Assembly: GCA_029339505.1 (NCBI GenBank)
Contig: JAQISU010000026.1
Coordinates: forward strand, 385,001-449,000
Reading direction: 5' to 3'
Source of the DNA: Unio delphinus
Lineage: Eukaryota; Mollusca; Bivalvia; Unionida; Unionidae
DNA: 64,000 nucleotides
Positions 12,733 through 24,904 of this stretch are shown one piece after another; the stretch's first letter is position 1; every line of letters starts with the position of its first letter. The translations under genes were made by a program, and so were the position numbers. The notes below the pieces were generated by a model. The model was not told the DNA's origin and did no database searches. It worked only from the letters and a program-made list of their open reading frames with translations.

Positions 12733-13854
12733 CCCCTCCCCCCGCCCGCCATATTAGCCCCGCACTTGAATTGACAAAGAAATGTGGAATACTATAGTAA
12801 CTCCACCGGCCTGACTCAGTTGGCAGTATGCTCCTTGGGCCTCGCAAACTATAAGACCCAGCCTGGGGATAAAGCCTATTTTTTAGACCCAAAAAGTTGA
12901 GGCAAAATATTAAAGTTTTTTAGTCTGGGTTTTAGAAGTGTTAGCATGATAGCTAAAGCAGAATGGTACAAATTGCACACAATCTGGTTAACCTTTGCAA
13001 AAAGCAGGGCAAGTTTGCGATGTGGACTAAACAGTGTCCAGGACACGAAAATCATGGGTCCAAAAAGTCCAACTTTTTTTATATACTTACGCATCCTGAA
13101 AAACGAAAATTTCTTGGAAGCAGACGTATTCAGAAGTGACCCCAAAAATGTGTTTACTTCCCCTCCCCATTTCAGGCGAACAAGAAAAGAATGTCCAGGG
13201 TTTAACGAGTTATGTCGACCTCCAAAGTAAACCTGCCTGGAAAATAAACAAACACAATTCTGCTATATCTTGCTGGTATTCTGATGGAAATAAACGTTTT
13301 TCTTCATATATAATCAGATATTTCAAATTAGTTTTTAAAATCTGTTGTAAAATTGTGTATCGGCGAATAAAATTATAGATTTAACAGTATTTTCATATTT
13401 TGTATGATGCGTTAGTAATTTTAGATATACAGAAATCATTTTCCTGGCTTACCGATAAATTTTCTCGAATATACGACAATGAAGATAGTACGCCGTCTGC
13501 GAAATTAAGACGAATAAAAAGCGTCATTGAATAATAGTATATGCCGTTGATTCTTGATGAGATTTTAGGGTATTGCGTTCTGCTCCATTGTGACGATGGT
13601 GAAGAAAGGTGTTTCCAGACCATGCTGACACTTCTGTACACGGACAACTAGAAAATGTGCATATTTTGTAAGTCGTACCTTGGAGCAAGGGTAAATCCGG
13701 TGTAAAATAAAACTTTCAGCGTCAGGCAGTATGTTCACTGAAAAAAGAAATGCAATTTGTGCACGTGAATGTACCTACTAAAACAAGTGCATGCAAAGTG
13801 ACCAAACTCAAAATATAAGACGAACGAAAATATAAGGTGTACGATTTGTAGGAT

Positions 13855-13950
13855 ACTGCATTTGTATGGGTAAATATGAAAAAGTTCAGATGGAAATACT
13901 GCATGACCATCCGACGAAACAAGTTTATATTGTTTCCATACAAATGCAGT
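13855..13950. repeat. Short inverted repeat, 15-bp arms
   Basis: actgcatttgtatgg at 13855-13869 is exactly complementary in reverse to 13936-13950, enclosing a 66-bp loop. It may be a small foldback or a decayed MITE; no direct repeats flank it clearly. Confidence 0.6.
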
Positions 13951-16594
13951 AACCTTCTTATTACATGATCATTTGCTTATTATACCTAAGGCTTAATTGT
14001 ATAAACAACATACACTAGAAGAAACAAAGTAACTGAATGTATGCCGTATTCCAAACTAAATACACAACCGCAGATTCATCATTACACAACAACAACAATA
14101 TTATTGCGCACATAACTCCACCCAGAAAAATTTGAACTTGGTCGCGCGCTAGACATAACTTTCGAAAGAAAAAAGCGTTTTACTAAAAATTGAAAGTTGG
14201 AGTCATATTGTGAATGAATACGCATTGCAACAACTTTTCCATTTGATCTGGAAAGAATAGATTTTGATATTTTCGTCCTTTTAAAAAAAATTCATGATTA
14301 TGGACTGGATTTTCTGTACCAATTCTACGTGAAATACATCGGATTTAAGCAGAGAGGCAGAAGCAATTTGACATTTGCAAGTGTGTTTCTGTTCTGTCAT
14401 CAAATGTCAGAAATCATAATGGGGGGAAAATATGAAATCTTTCAATTGCAATTATCATAAAAACTATGGAATATAATGTTTATTTCATTTTAAGTGCAGT
14501 ACGGAGGGTGTAATTGCACTCAGAATTTAGTCGAAAGTACTGTACAATTTAGAAATGTGTTATCAACCTTGAGAAGAAATAAAACATAGCTCATGTAATT
14601 CGGATTTTCAGACAAAGAAAGTACATTGTGAGGAAATTTAGGCTGTACGTATGGATATAAGTATTTTTTGCCATTCTTATTGCCAGCTAAAGAAGACTTG
14701 TTATGCCTTGTCTCTCACATGTTATTTGTAAGGACCCTGTCTGGCGTCTATTGATAGCCTAAATCCGAAACAATGTATCAGAATGTTAATACAGAATGTG
14801 CAAAAGCAGCTGGTGTGTGGCAGTCCACGAAACATCTCGTTTAGTTCATTCAGAAACAAATTTATTCAACCATAACATAAAGCGTCTACTACGTGAGTGT
14901 ACATGTTTACAAAGTAGTTCCTAAGTTGCTATTGGGCACATGTGAGTTTAATATGACGTTGAGCGCGAGTGCAATATCGTAACATGCTGAACGATTCTGA
15001 CAATGTAAAGTTAACGGAGAAGAAAAAAAGAGAGCATTTAATAATACATGTAACTACCACATAAGTGTTTGGATAAAGGGAAGACATGAACTTTTAAACA
15101 CAGCTCAGAGTTTTATTAATGAGTTTTAAATAATATCAATGTGACAATTTATGTTAACATAAATCATGGAATATTTCGATTTTTTTTTTCTTTGGAGTCA
15201 GACAAGTATAGATGCTAAATAGCCACAAATTGGTAAGAATTCGAGGAAAATGTGTTGAATCTAAGGACACAGAAACTTCTTTATTAGGAAAAACAAACTA
15301 ATGGATTTAAAAAACATGACTGGGAAGGATAAAAGCAATTCCATCTGTATTACTCCTGTAGGCGTTTATCCTACAAATAAAGTCGGGCTAGAAAGCTGTA
15401 CAATTTGAATAATTTAATTGATACCCCACGGCATTCATATTAATGCAATTCGATTGACTTTACCTGCACTGAATTTTGTGTATTGTTGCAGACATTGAAG
15501 GATTGAATATGCTTGAACCAATAGACGAGGTTTTACTCTTTTATTTCTTTTTCATTCCAAACCTCAAACGGTGAGTACCGTAAGATTCTATATAACAGTG
15601 TGCCAACGTTTGGTGGTGTATCGAATTTATATTTTGATGGACTTGTTATGCTTGCCCAGCTAAACATTTTCTTAGCTCTATATACATATATAAGTTCAGC
15701 AATCTGCGATTAGTTGTGTACAGTTTGCATTTTGTCAATGTGATCCAAATTTAAACTCTCAAAATAATAATATTGTTCAATATATCTTAAGGATGGAACG
15801 AATTATTTAGTCTCATAGACTATTTTTTTTTTATTGCATAATTGCAAGCAAATGTAACTCAGATATCAAATCGTGTTTTAACAGTTAACTTGACAACACT
15901 GACTGTATTACTCACTTATAAGTCTAGTTCGAGGTCTGTGCAGTTTGATTGGAGCAGTCAGTAAAACAAATAGAGACCCTGATTTGCCAACACATTTCAC
16001 GAGGTTGATAGGATTCTGTGTTGTTTGTAAATGGTATCAATTTATAAGCGAGTATATACCATACGTCATCTTGTGTCCATCAAGAGAATTGGTCAGACTG
16101 TTGCGAAGTGGCTTTTGTTGGTCGTCTCATTTTTAAGTCAATGGCCTGAACAAATAATAAGTAGAGGAACCACCTAGCTCAATGCTTTGTTACCCTGGCA
16201 CTGCAATATTTATTTATGACGTAAATTACTCCAAAAATAGGGACGGAAATTGGTAAACCTAATTTGTGCGAGACGATAGATGCATGCGTCGCAGTAATCA
16301 TCGCTGTGCAGGAATTCTACGGCATAGATTGATTCCATGGCCCAAAGCAAAAATCGATAAAGGTATTTTGTTTCCAGCATCATAAGCATTTCACTGTGAG
16401 ATGAAACTTACATTTATGAATAATTGCTGTTGTTTTTAATTTATTAAAAACATTTATTTAGAGAGGAAAATTGATTTAGACATTTATCGCCCTACGATCA
16501 GCGACCCCAAATCCCAGCCATTACATTAACAAAGTGCTTACATTGTAGGATGCGGGCAATGTATATTTTGTTAGAAGAAAAAAAAAACGACTTG

Positions 16595-16597
<3 letters not shown>
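13951..16597. other. No recognisable gene
   Basis: AT-rich intron-like DNA with stops in all frames. No channel-like exon or conserved motif was seen. Confidence 0.5.

Positions 16598-16662
<65 letters not shown>
16598..16662. repeat. (GA)n purine tract upstream of a channel exon
   Basis: A 65-bp GA run on the sense strand ends about 230 bp before the acceptor of the I-S1-S3 exon. It is a mirror-symmetric purine tract of the kind that can form triplex DNA. Confidence 0.96.
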
Positions 16663-16663
<1 letters not shown>

Positions 16664-16891
16664 ACCACCACCCCATTTCACGTTTAAGCTTATATTTTCA
16701 ATACACAATTTTTTTTAATATTAGAGGTATGTTTACCTGATACCTAAAGTGTTATATTGTCTAAATCGTTTTGTTTCTCTCTATATCCCTGTCTTAGTCT
16801 ACGTCTGTCTGTTGTCATCTCTGTTAGTGTCTTCATCTGCAATAATATGCACTCAGTGTTAATATATATCCATCATGATAACTGTTTATAG

Positions 16892-17179
16892 TGAACAAGA
16901 CAAATTCAAACAAATTTTCCTTAACCTTCATACATGGTTTGAACGGTTGAGCATGATTGTAATCCTGCTGAACTGTGTAACCTTGGGAATGTATCAGCCT
17001 TGTGACGATGATGTCTGTCTGTCGACACGATGTCAAGTTCTGGAAAAGTTTGACCATTTCATCTTTGCCTTCTTCGCCCTGGAAATGATTATCAAAATGG
17101 TCGCCATGGGTGTATATGGGGAATCTACCTACCTGGCCGAAGCCTGGAACAAGCTGGACCTGTTCATCGTTGTAGCCGG
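16892..17179 (+). CDS. Cav3: T-type calcium channel Cav3 alpha-1, domain I S1-S3 exon
   Basis: This exon encodes the first three membrane segments of domain I of a low-voltage-activated (T-type) calcium channel pore subunit of the plasma membrane. [20 protein letters not shown] is S1 and matches the Cav3 signature. QPCDDDVC...RC keeps the cysteines of the Cav3 S1-S2 loop. [14 protein letters not shown] is S2 with its acidic residue, and [12 protein letters not shown] is S3 with its aspartate. The donor is GG|gtgagt (gt at 17180), leaving two bases of a glycine codon. The acceptor is most likely the AG at 16890-16891, since an in-frame stop lies at 16860-16862; an AG at 16898-16899 is an alternative. 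The residues before WFER ([14 protein letters not shown]) are more divergent than the rest. The ATG at 16875 is not taken as a start, because the N-terminal part of the protein must precede S1. Confidence 0.93.
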
Positions 17180-17937
17180 GTGAGTAGACTAATATACTCG
17201 TAAATTCAGTTATTTTTAAGTTTCAGTATTACTGGTTAGGTAAATATAACCGCCATGAATGCATTTATATTTTCACGTGACTAAAAAAAGATTGCGATCT
17301 AATTTTTTTGTGCGTGTCTATTTTCGCTCTTCGAGAATTTACATATTCGTGGTCTGTAGTAACCACGAAATCAACGCTAATTGGTAACACGCGAAATCTA
17401 GGGAATTGACAATACAGTTCATGGGTACATAATTTCGTGTATGTGGAACGGATTCATATTGTCCCCTGGAAAATGAATAGTCTTTCCTTGGGAGTTTACA
17501 TTCTTTGTATTTAGCAACCACTAAATCCATGAAAATTCGTACCCAACAAATAATAGTGCAAATTCACGATACTTTTACATATTTTGCTTCCGATTGTTCT
17601 AGTTCTGGAATTGATTAATCGTATTTTGTTATACTGGTTCGATAAATTAATGATTTCAATAGTAATCTCACATTTGTTGTTAAAATCCTTCAAACCTACA
17701 AAGTACCCTTGTTTAATGGACGCACTATCGTGTCTGTTATACAGTTTTTAAATGCTTGAAAGTAGAGAAGATACATGCAGTTTTGAGAGGTCAGTGTCCA
17801 TTTGATGGTATGTGTTGTACTGGTCAGAACATACAGTAAAACGAGTGTCAGATCACTTAGGAGTCGGATACAAAATCATGTAGAATTATGTTTGATCTAA
17901 TGACGTCTCATTTTTTTAACCACAAGATTCAGGATCA

Positions 17938-17989
<52 letters not shown>

Positions 17990-17991
17990 GA

Positions 17992-18023
<32 letters not shown>
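17938..18023. repeat. Compound (TAA)n(TGA)n(TGG)n microsatellite
   Basis: Trinucleotide repeats shift from TAA (about 17938-17989) to GAT/ATG (about 17990-18010) to GTG (about 18011-18023) by stepwise single-base changes. Confidence 0.95.
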
Positions 18024-18597
18024 TAGGATGGCTATCCCACTGCGTTGCAAGAAAAAAAAAAAAACAGGCTTACCAAAATTATTATATCTGTCCAAGGTTG
18101 AATTGATTATAATACTTTATAATAATAAGCAAACATAAAGTGGAATATTTTAAGAAGTTATTATTTGTATAATTTCAAAATTATTCAACTGTGGTTGGTT
18201 CTTAAAATTGAATAGTTCATTTTAACACATTTGTGAAAATAATGGATCGTATACTGACGGCCAAATTGCTCGTCAGCATGAGATTGTTTTGATCCCGCGT
18301 TCATTTGTTTTAATTGTAGATTTTAGAAATATAAGCGAATGCAATATCAATGACGAATATTATAAAAGCATTTATTTGTAATACTGGCCCATGAGACATA
18401 TACATCATGTGATACAGAAAGGTTTTTGAGGTTGTAACAAAGAAATAAAAGTTGGTATTTATTGGAAATGTTGTACATGCACATAATCAGTTATAGAGTT
18501 TCTATTTGGGTGAAATTCAAATGTATATTACGCATTAATCACACTTTAGATTAAAGAGAACACTACCATAGAAGGAGTTAATAATAGAACGGCTTCT

Positions 18598-20090
18598 CTA
18601 ATTTTTTAAAATTTTTAAGATAAACAATTCTAAATTAGTCATCCGAATATTTGTAGTATCATTTTGTATGAAAGGCCTAAAGTTTTCTAAAATTGAATTT
18701 TTATACAGATAAATTATTTGTTCGTAATTCGGCATATTGCGGACAAGCAGTAACAAAATGGAATTCATTTTCGATATTAAAATTACAAATTTCATGTAGT
18801 ATTTCTTGATCACAAATATTTTCACATCTTCTTGTGTTGCTTCTGATTGGTAAGTTCCTAGCTCCAATCATATTGATTGTGTAATATGGCAAATTTGTAT
18901 CACCTAACAATATTCTAGATATCTTTGACAAGTAATTTGTTCTCAATGACCAATAGAAACGCAGTCTTTCAACTGACTTCATCTCATCGACAGCTTTTGC
19001 CCAAAAAATATCTTCACATCTCTAAATAATCTAAGAAACTTATTTTCATATTTTTTTCCACGAGTACTCTAAACACTGCCAAATCAATGCGTAATAGAAG
19101 CTGTTTTAAACACTGTGTTAACCCAGCAATCACAAATTTGGCTGCCATCTTAGCTGCAAATTGTAGCATTGTTTAGGATATTTGTCTTCTGGCATTTTTA
19201 GAATTTGTAGCCAATGTTTCAGATTATGTTTATATTGTATACACTGCATACTAATTCTTCGAATTCACTATACGAATGCATTTGGAGTAAACTTAGAATA
19301 TATTTACTAAATGACAAACGAATATTTTCAATGTCATTAGTTTCATAAAAATAGAAATAAAAACTCCGCCCCATTGTTAAGAACGGGGGATGTCTTTGAG
19401 TCAAACTGACGTGCAATCCAGTCACAAATACGCTGCCGCATTTTAAAAAGTTTTGCATCAAAATTTGCATAGCCTTCGGCTAATGCAAATAGAGTGTTCT
19501 GACACATACACCATACATGTTTTGAAAACAGTATACACACTAGTTACATATACTATGATTTAATCTTTACCTCTAGGGGACATACTACCATCTTTTGCAT
19601 CTTCTGATATAGCTACCTCCTCGAAATACAATTACCCTTGCTTTGTCCATATTCACTTTTTATTTCCACCTTAGGGAATATATATGCAGCCTTTTTTGCA
19701 ACTGGTGGGCAGTGTCAGCAAAATAATTAAATCATCTGCATAGAACAGGACAAAATAGTTCTAAGTTTTCTGTCCGTATCTCAATGTTTCCTTCAGCTAA
19801 AACGAATTTCAGATTGCTCAAAAATAAAAGAAAATAATACAGATGATGAAACAAAATATAGACTTCCGTTTTAAGGACAATTATAGATACCGGTAAAACA
19901 ATTGTTGTACCTTAAATAATTATAAATTGCCGTAATGATTCTCAACATTTTTCCACTAATGTTTTCACTGACTTGCTTTTGGTGCAGTAAACGTCTCTCA
20001 ACCCCTTCAATGTCCTTTTCATAGTTTCTAAATACTGTATAGAATCTACCCCAACGTGTTTTTAAATATTCACAAATTAATGTGAATGAC
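18598..20090 (-). pseudogene. LINE reverse transcriptase fossil with C-terminal zinc knuckle
   Basis: A non-LTR retrotransposon ORF2 fragment on the minus strand. From high to low coordinates: YEKDIEGVERRLL near 20020 fits the YRKAFD region of the RT palm. SGKMLRIITAIYN follows. At 19731-19742 YADD, the catalytic RT motif, is followed by LIILADTAHQLQKRL. Near 19375 SPVLNNGAEF resembles the thumb-side NYGAE motif. At about 18729-18773 ENEFHFVTACPQYAELR resembles the C-terminal CxxC...HxxxxC knuckle of many invertebrate LINEs. Many frameshifts and stops separate these blocks, so it is inactive. No endonuclease domain or 3' tail is recognised. The clade is uncertain. Confidence 0.8.
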
Positions 20091-22000
20091 ATAAATATAT
20101 TAACTACTGTAGAATAATGACTAATTGAGGTATGAGAAGGTGAATTGTAAAAAATTTTGAAACTTATTTTAACATTTGGGGAACGCCACAAGAACACAGT
20201 AAGAGTAAAACAACATTTGAAGAAGTCTTGCGGGGGAAAAAAAAATCTTTGTAGGGTGTGGCGCTATCAATACTGAAACAAGAGCATCACTCGCAGATCA
20301 AGTTGATCAGCATCAATCCTGTTAACAAACGGATAGCTAAAGGTTGGGGCGGCCTGGGTTTATTGTAAACAACTCTTACGACAAGAATTATCTGAATTCA
20401 GTAGAGTTTGTTATCTATATGAAGCATCTTTTTACTTGCTAAAGAAATGCCTAATTATTATTACTGAAAAGACAGAATCATAACGATCACACATGTCAAT
20501 GTTTGCCATACCCTTGCGATTCTGCTCCAGCAAATGTCGGTGCTATGTTTCATGGTTACTACATACCTGTCAGATACCACCTTGGTGGTAAAACGGGTGA
20601 AGAACAGAAATATATGGTTGCCTAAGATATGAATGGCCATCGACAACGAGTAACTGCTCACTCAGCTTGAAACAAAAAAACAACTTATATCTTGTAATGG
20701 TACAAACTTTTGCAGATAAGTTCGCAATATATTCCTTCGTGATCAGCGTGACACGTAAGTATTAGGACTGACATATGGGCTAGGCTCGCAATAAATTTCG
20801 GATGGGATGGGATCCATTAGGAGGCATACGAGAATTTTAATTAAAGCCCGTTCGATAACAGTAAGGCAGTTGCAGAGAGTTGACATAAGCCCGATTCCAT
20901 TTGGGGAAATCTTGGGCCATTTGAAATAAGTGTCATCACATAAAATTTTCAAGAATTATTATTAATAACGTCGGTTTATAAAGAGTTATTCTGACTTCTA
21001 TAGTAGTGTTAACATTTATGGCGCTTAGATTTATTACAAAATGTCCTGAACCAGTGATACATGGGTTCTCCAAAGTTAAAAAGTCAGTACAACAGAATGG
21101 ACCGGTTTTTTTTCCCCCAAAGACTATGAATAACAGACGACTATAATCTTTTTTCCCCCTTCAAGATAGTATATTAGGTCGTGCAAATTCCTTTCATTTT
21201 CACCAAAAAATTTCCCTTTCGCAAAATCATTTTGACAGAACGGACGACTTTCTTGACCCGCTTAGCAGCATACGCAGGCACAATCTTGTAACCAGCACTG
21301 TAAGAAGTGAATTAGATTTCCAATATGATTTCTTATTACTCATGTCTTTATCGTCTTATGGAATGCAAGTAATAACCCCCTGTGTCTAAAACTCGAAACA
21401 ATGTTTCATATTGTATCCAGCGTTCAACGATAAAGACCATAACCCCTACAGTTATAAAAAAGAACTTTGAAAATTCTACATTAAATCTATTAGAACAAGA
21501 ACTAGTTTCATTTTTCATATTTTTAGCTATAAATGCATTTATCATGCGTTAACGTTCGATCAGATGATATTCTTTCAGGATAATTCCTTATGCAGCGGTG
21601 GGGTAAAAACAGAAAATGTATATTGTATTTTCATTTACACTCCATGCACAGTTCAAATGCAAAATAGAATGCTCACTGGTCTACAATTTTTTAGAAGTTG
21701 TCTACTTTTGAGATAAAATGTGGTATTTTATATTGGATTTTGAATTCAGTTATGACAAAACCACTGATTGATTAATGTTTCCAAGATATTTAATTTTTAT
21801 AAAAGTACTTTTTACCTTAATGTATATTGTGTACATGGTAGATTTGTAATCATAAATTGTAAACCTAGGTCTTCTCATGTGTATATGGTTGCTTTACATG
21901 ATAATGTTTCACCTGTCCTGTTTATGTAACACTTTTTAAAAAGAAAACACAAAGAGGGTTGTATAAATAAAATATATTACGAAGCAAAGGTTTCCAGTTA

Positions 22001-23180
22001 GTTGGGGTGGGGTGCTTTCAATAATATTATTTTAAATTATTACAGAAGACCCCTGGCTCGTTTTTGTCAGGAATTGAAGTAGTGATAGAGAGATGCAAAG
22101 CTCCGAGCCCCCAGTAAGCGATACCGACAGTTAAATTAATGAATACACAAAATGTGAAACTCGAATAAACAACAATTTAATAATCATTTAATAACAGATA
22201 GTCATTTCTCAAATACGATACAAATTTAAAACCGTGGCACTCGTCTTTCACTCGACCAAGTGACGACCTATTTCATCATCTGACTCACTTTGATATATTT
22301 TGCTCCTGTCTTGTGTTGTTACTCATCTGTATTATGCTTCTCTGGACTTGTACTCCAGTTCCCTCCAGTCCGTCTATCTCGGGTCCAATTGAACGAGGGT
22401 ATTTCCCTCTGTCTTCATCAGTTCATCTGGTCCCGAAAAGCTTCCTGTACGAACACACAAGGACATTATCATAGCATATTCCCCCAGCTATCCAAACTCA
22501 CATTAAACAACAATATCAATATACGAATTAAACAAATAGCGAATTACAATATTCATTCTTTACATAAACTTGCTCTTATCTCAAACCTTGTAAATCAAAC
22601 ACTACAAATGAATCAAAGCCTACAATTGGTATTTCTACGTACTAATCGATTCTATTAATGAAGTCTACATACTGCACACAAATAAAGTACAATTACTTTG
22701 CCGTAGTATATTACATCAATCGAGCAAATAGTCACATTTTTTATAATTCCAAGAATAACAGGTTTTCCGCCAATTTCGAATGACGTCGGAGTAATTTACC
22801 TTTGCTTTCTCGCAAGATGGTTTAGTGACTACTGTCGTTTAGTTTACAAGATAATACATTTAGGCTTGCGATTCTAATGGTGGCCACGCATTGCTTAACT
22901 CCGAGTAAACCATGAGTCACATAATTAACAGACACTGCGCCGTTTACGGCAGTCTGTCAAGGGTGTTATTTACGATCCCCCTTCGATGTTCCTTTGACCC
23001 GAACACAGGATTGGATCACTTACATGTGAACCATTGTATGGCCATGTTATGTAACTGGACTGGCCAAAATAAGTTCGCAGAACTGACCTTCATACATTAT
23101 GACGCGAAATTATTAGCCTCAGGGTCTAGCATACACACGTTACAATCTGGTTATTTTCCTTACAACGTGACATCAAAACA
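22001..23180. repeat. Dispersed repeat family B, copy 1
   Basis: Homologous to 50907-52550. Both start with gttggggtggggtgct and share acaaagctccgagccccca-type sequence, tcgtctttcactcgaccaag, a catctgact block, gcaagatggtttag, ggtggccacgc, ggcagtctgtcaagggtg and ttattagcctcagg. No coding sequence persists in both copies. Size and non-coding nature would fit a solo LTR or a large non-autonomous element, but no clear target-site duplication was seen. Confidence 0.8.
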
Positions 23181-23224
23181 AAATATATGTTATATGTAGG
23201 TACCCAATTTAGTTTTTATTCAGT

Positions 23225-23790
23225 GTCTACTCGGCACATCTTGGCTCGTCTTTTGTATTCATTACATCGAGCATCACTTGTCACTGCCCAGCAATAGTTT
23301 GCAAGCATTGATTAACTCTATATTGCCCTGAAAACATTTCTCCGTGGTCGCAATGTCCTGGTAAATCACTGTTCCGTAGTTCAGTGGACAAAAATACTAG
23401 CTGAGAGTACAAACACTGTATATTTAGTGACATGTTGCCACCAAGGCTTTTGTGTGCCTATATGAGGTTTTCCACCAGCTTCATGTAGCTGCCTGCCTTG
23501 TTGTTTCCAAAAAAATGTGTTGCCACTAACTGAACGGCTTTCCATGAATCTTTTCCTTACCATGCAGTGCACCGCCAAATGCATCTAATGCATCCTAAGA
23601 AGTTTACGAATCTGAGGACCAATAAAAATGTCCTCCTTTGTTTTAGCTTTAACTTTGGAAATTTTCCACGGAGGTACTTAAATGCTGCTTATGTTTTTGT
23701 CCATGGATTTGACAGAGTTCTGCATCAGACCCAGCTTGATGTCCAAGGGTGGTAACATAACCTTCCTTGATTCATCAAGTTTTGATACTG
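23225..23790 (-). pseudogene. Unclassified transposon-type ORF, C-terminal fragment
   Basis: Minus-strand translation matches a repeated protein family I recall as widespread and uncharacterised in invertebrate genomes. Blocks in order: LPPLDIKLGLM near 23745, VPPWKISK (a shifted form of RGKFPK), KEDIFIGPQIRKLL near 23620-23580, then ATHFFGNNKAGSYMKLVENL near 23510-23460 and KSLGGNMSLNI after an in-frame stop. Further on, blocks resembling the family's QDI and ML-DYCW regions appear near 23330-23230. Stops and frameshifts show it is dead. The overlap with the fragment at 24905-25657 (both hold the LPPL...GLM block) means at least two copies were inserted. The biochemical function is not known to me. 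Confidence 0.7.
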
Positions 23791-24413
23791 ATCAGTTTTC
23801 CTATCAGGCTCCAATTACTGTCGGAATGGCCAATCTCACTTGATGTTATATATTCTCACAGTGGTGCGCACCAAAACGGTTTATACCAGTGCGGGCATTC
23901 ATATCTTTACAGTTAACCTCTTATGGCTCTTCGACGAGAAATGGTTAGTGCCAATCACAATTAAAACCGACCGTTCCACGATCACTGGTACAATGTGTTA
24001 TTATGGAAAAGAGTTCTGACACAAAATGTCAGTATCAGTCACGACGGCCCCTGCTTTCATTACCAATAACAGGCTACCATTTGTGAGTAATCAGACTTTG
24101 GTAATAAATTCCTTTCGTCTTTGGACACTTCATCTTCGGGTCATCTACAAGACCATGTGCGATCTCTGAAGTGGTACAAAAGGAAGACCCAGCAATTGCG
24201 TCTATTATAGTCGTCAATGAGGGAACGGACGATGCATCATCACAAACACATTTGTCCTGGATTATGTGGGTTAGTCCTTCTGCATATCGAAAATAACTCG
24301 ACACCAACAACTAATTTGCTTTGCATCTCGGCTCATGAAATTAGAACAGTATTCAGAAATATTACATACGACCGAAATTGATTTTCAACTGTTGTTATCA
24401 ATGCCTTTCGATT

Positions 24414-24798
24414 GATTATCCGAGCATACCTCTCCAGCATCTATCTCAAAGAGCTTTTATCTACAAAGGCTCAACTTGATCTGATAGAATCCATAGATGT
24501 GGGACACAAGGATACCTTCTCTGGTCGTTGATAGCTTGATAAGGTCGCGACTTCACAACGTCTGCTGGATTTGCAGGAAGGAAACATTTTTAAGCCGCTG
24601 TCCAACATTTGGAGTACATTTTCGAGTCTGGTTATCTCACATACACTAAGGGACCGGTTATGGTCTCTCTGGGGTGAGGGGATGTATCCCCCTCCACCTG
24701 TTACCTATTCTCCCAACGTATTATGATCGCGAAATGTATCTGCAGAAGAAACTAATTGTTCCTGATAAAATGTTTCTTGGATAATGCCTAACTGATTG

Positions 24799-24803
<5 letters not shown>
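24414..24803. repeat. Dispersed repeat family A, copy 2
   Basis: The partner of 8842-9249, lying between two fragments of the transposon-type ORF and ending exactly where a TA microsatellite begins. Divergence between copies is substantial, with several small indels. Confidence 0.8.

Positions 24804-24880
<77 letters not shown>
24801..24880. repeat. (TA)n microsatellite at the end of repeat A
   Basis: An 80-bp TA run that replaces the sequence after gtaata in the other copy of repeat A. Confidence 0.97.
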
Positions 24881-24884
<4 letters not shown>

Positions 24885-24904
24885 AGTTATCAATTTATCT
24901 TAAC

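Noticed and set aside
12800..12870. tRNA-like ctgactcagttggcagtatg segment
   Set aside because: It resembles an A box, but no acceptable B box or cloverleaf pairing follows.
16875..16877. ATG as a start codon for a 102-residue protein
   Set aside because: The open frame is an internal channel exon that begins at an acceptor and ends at a donor. Cav3 proteins have an N-terminal region before S1.
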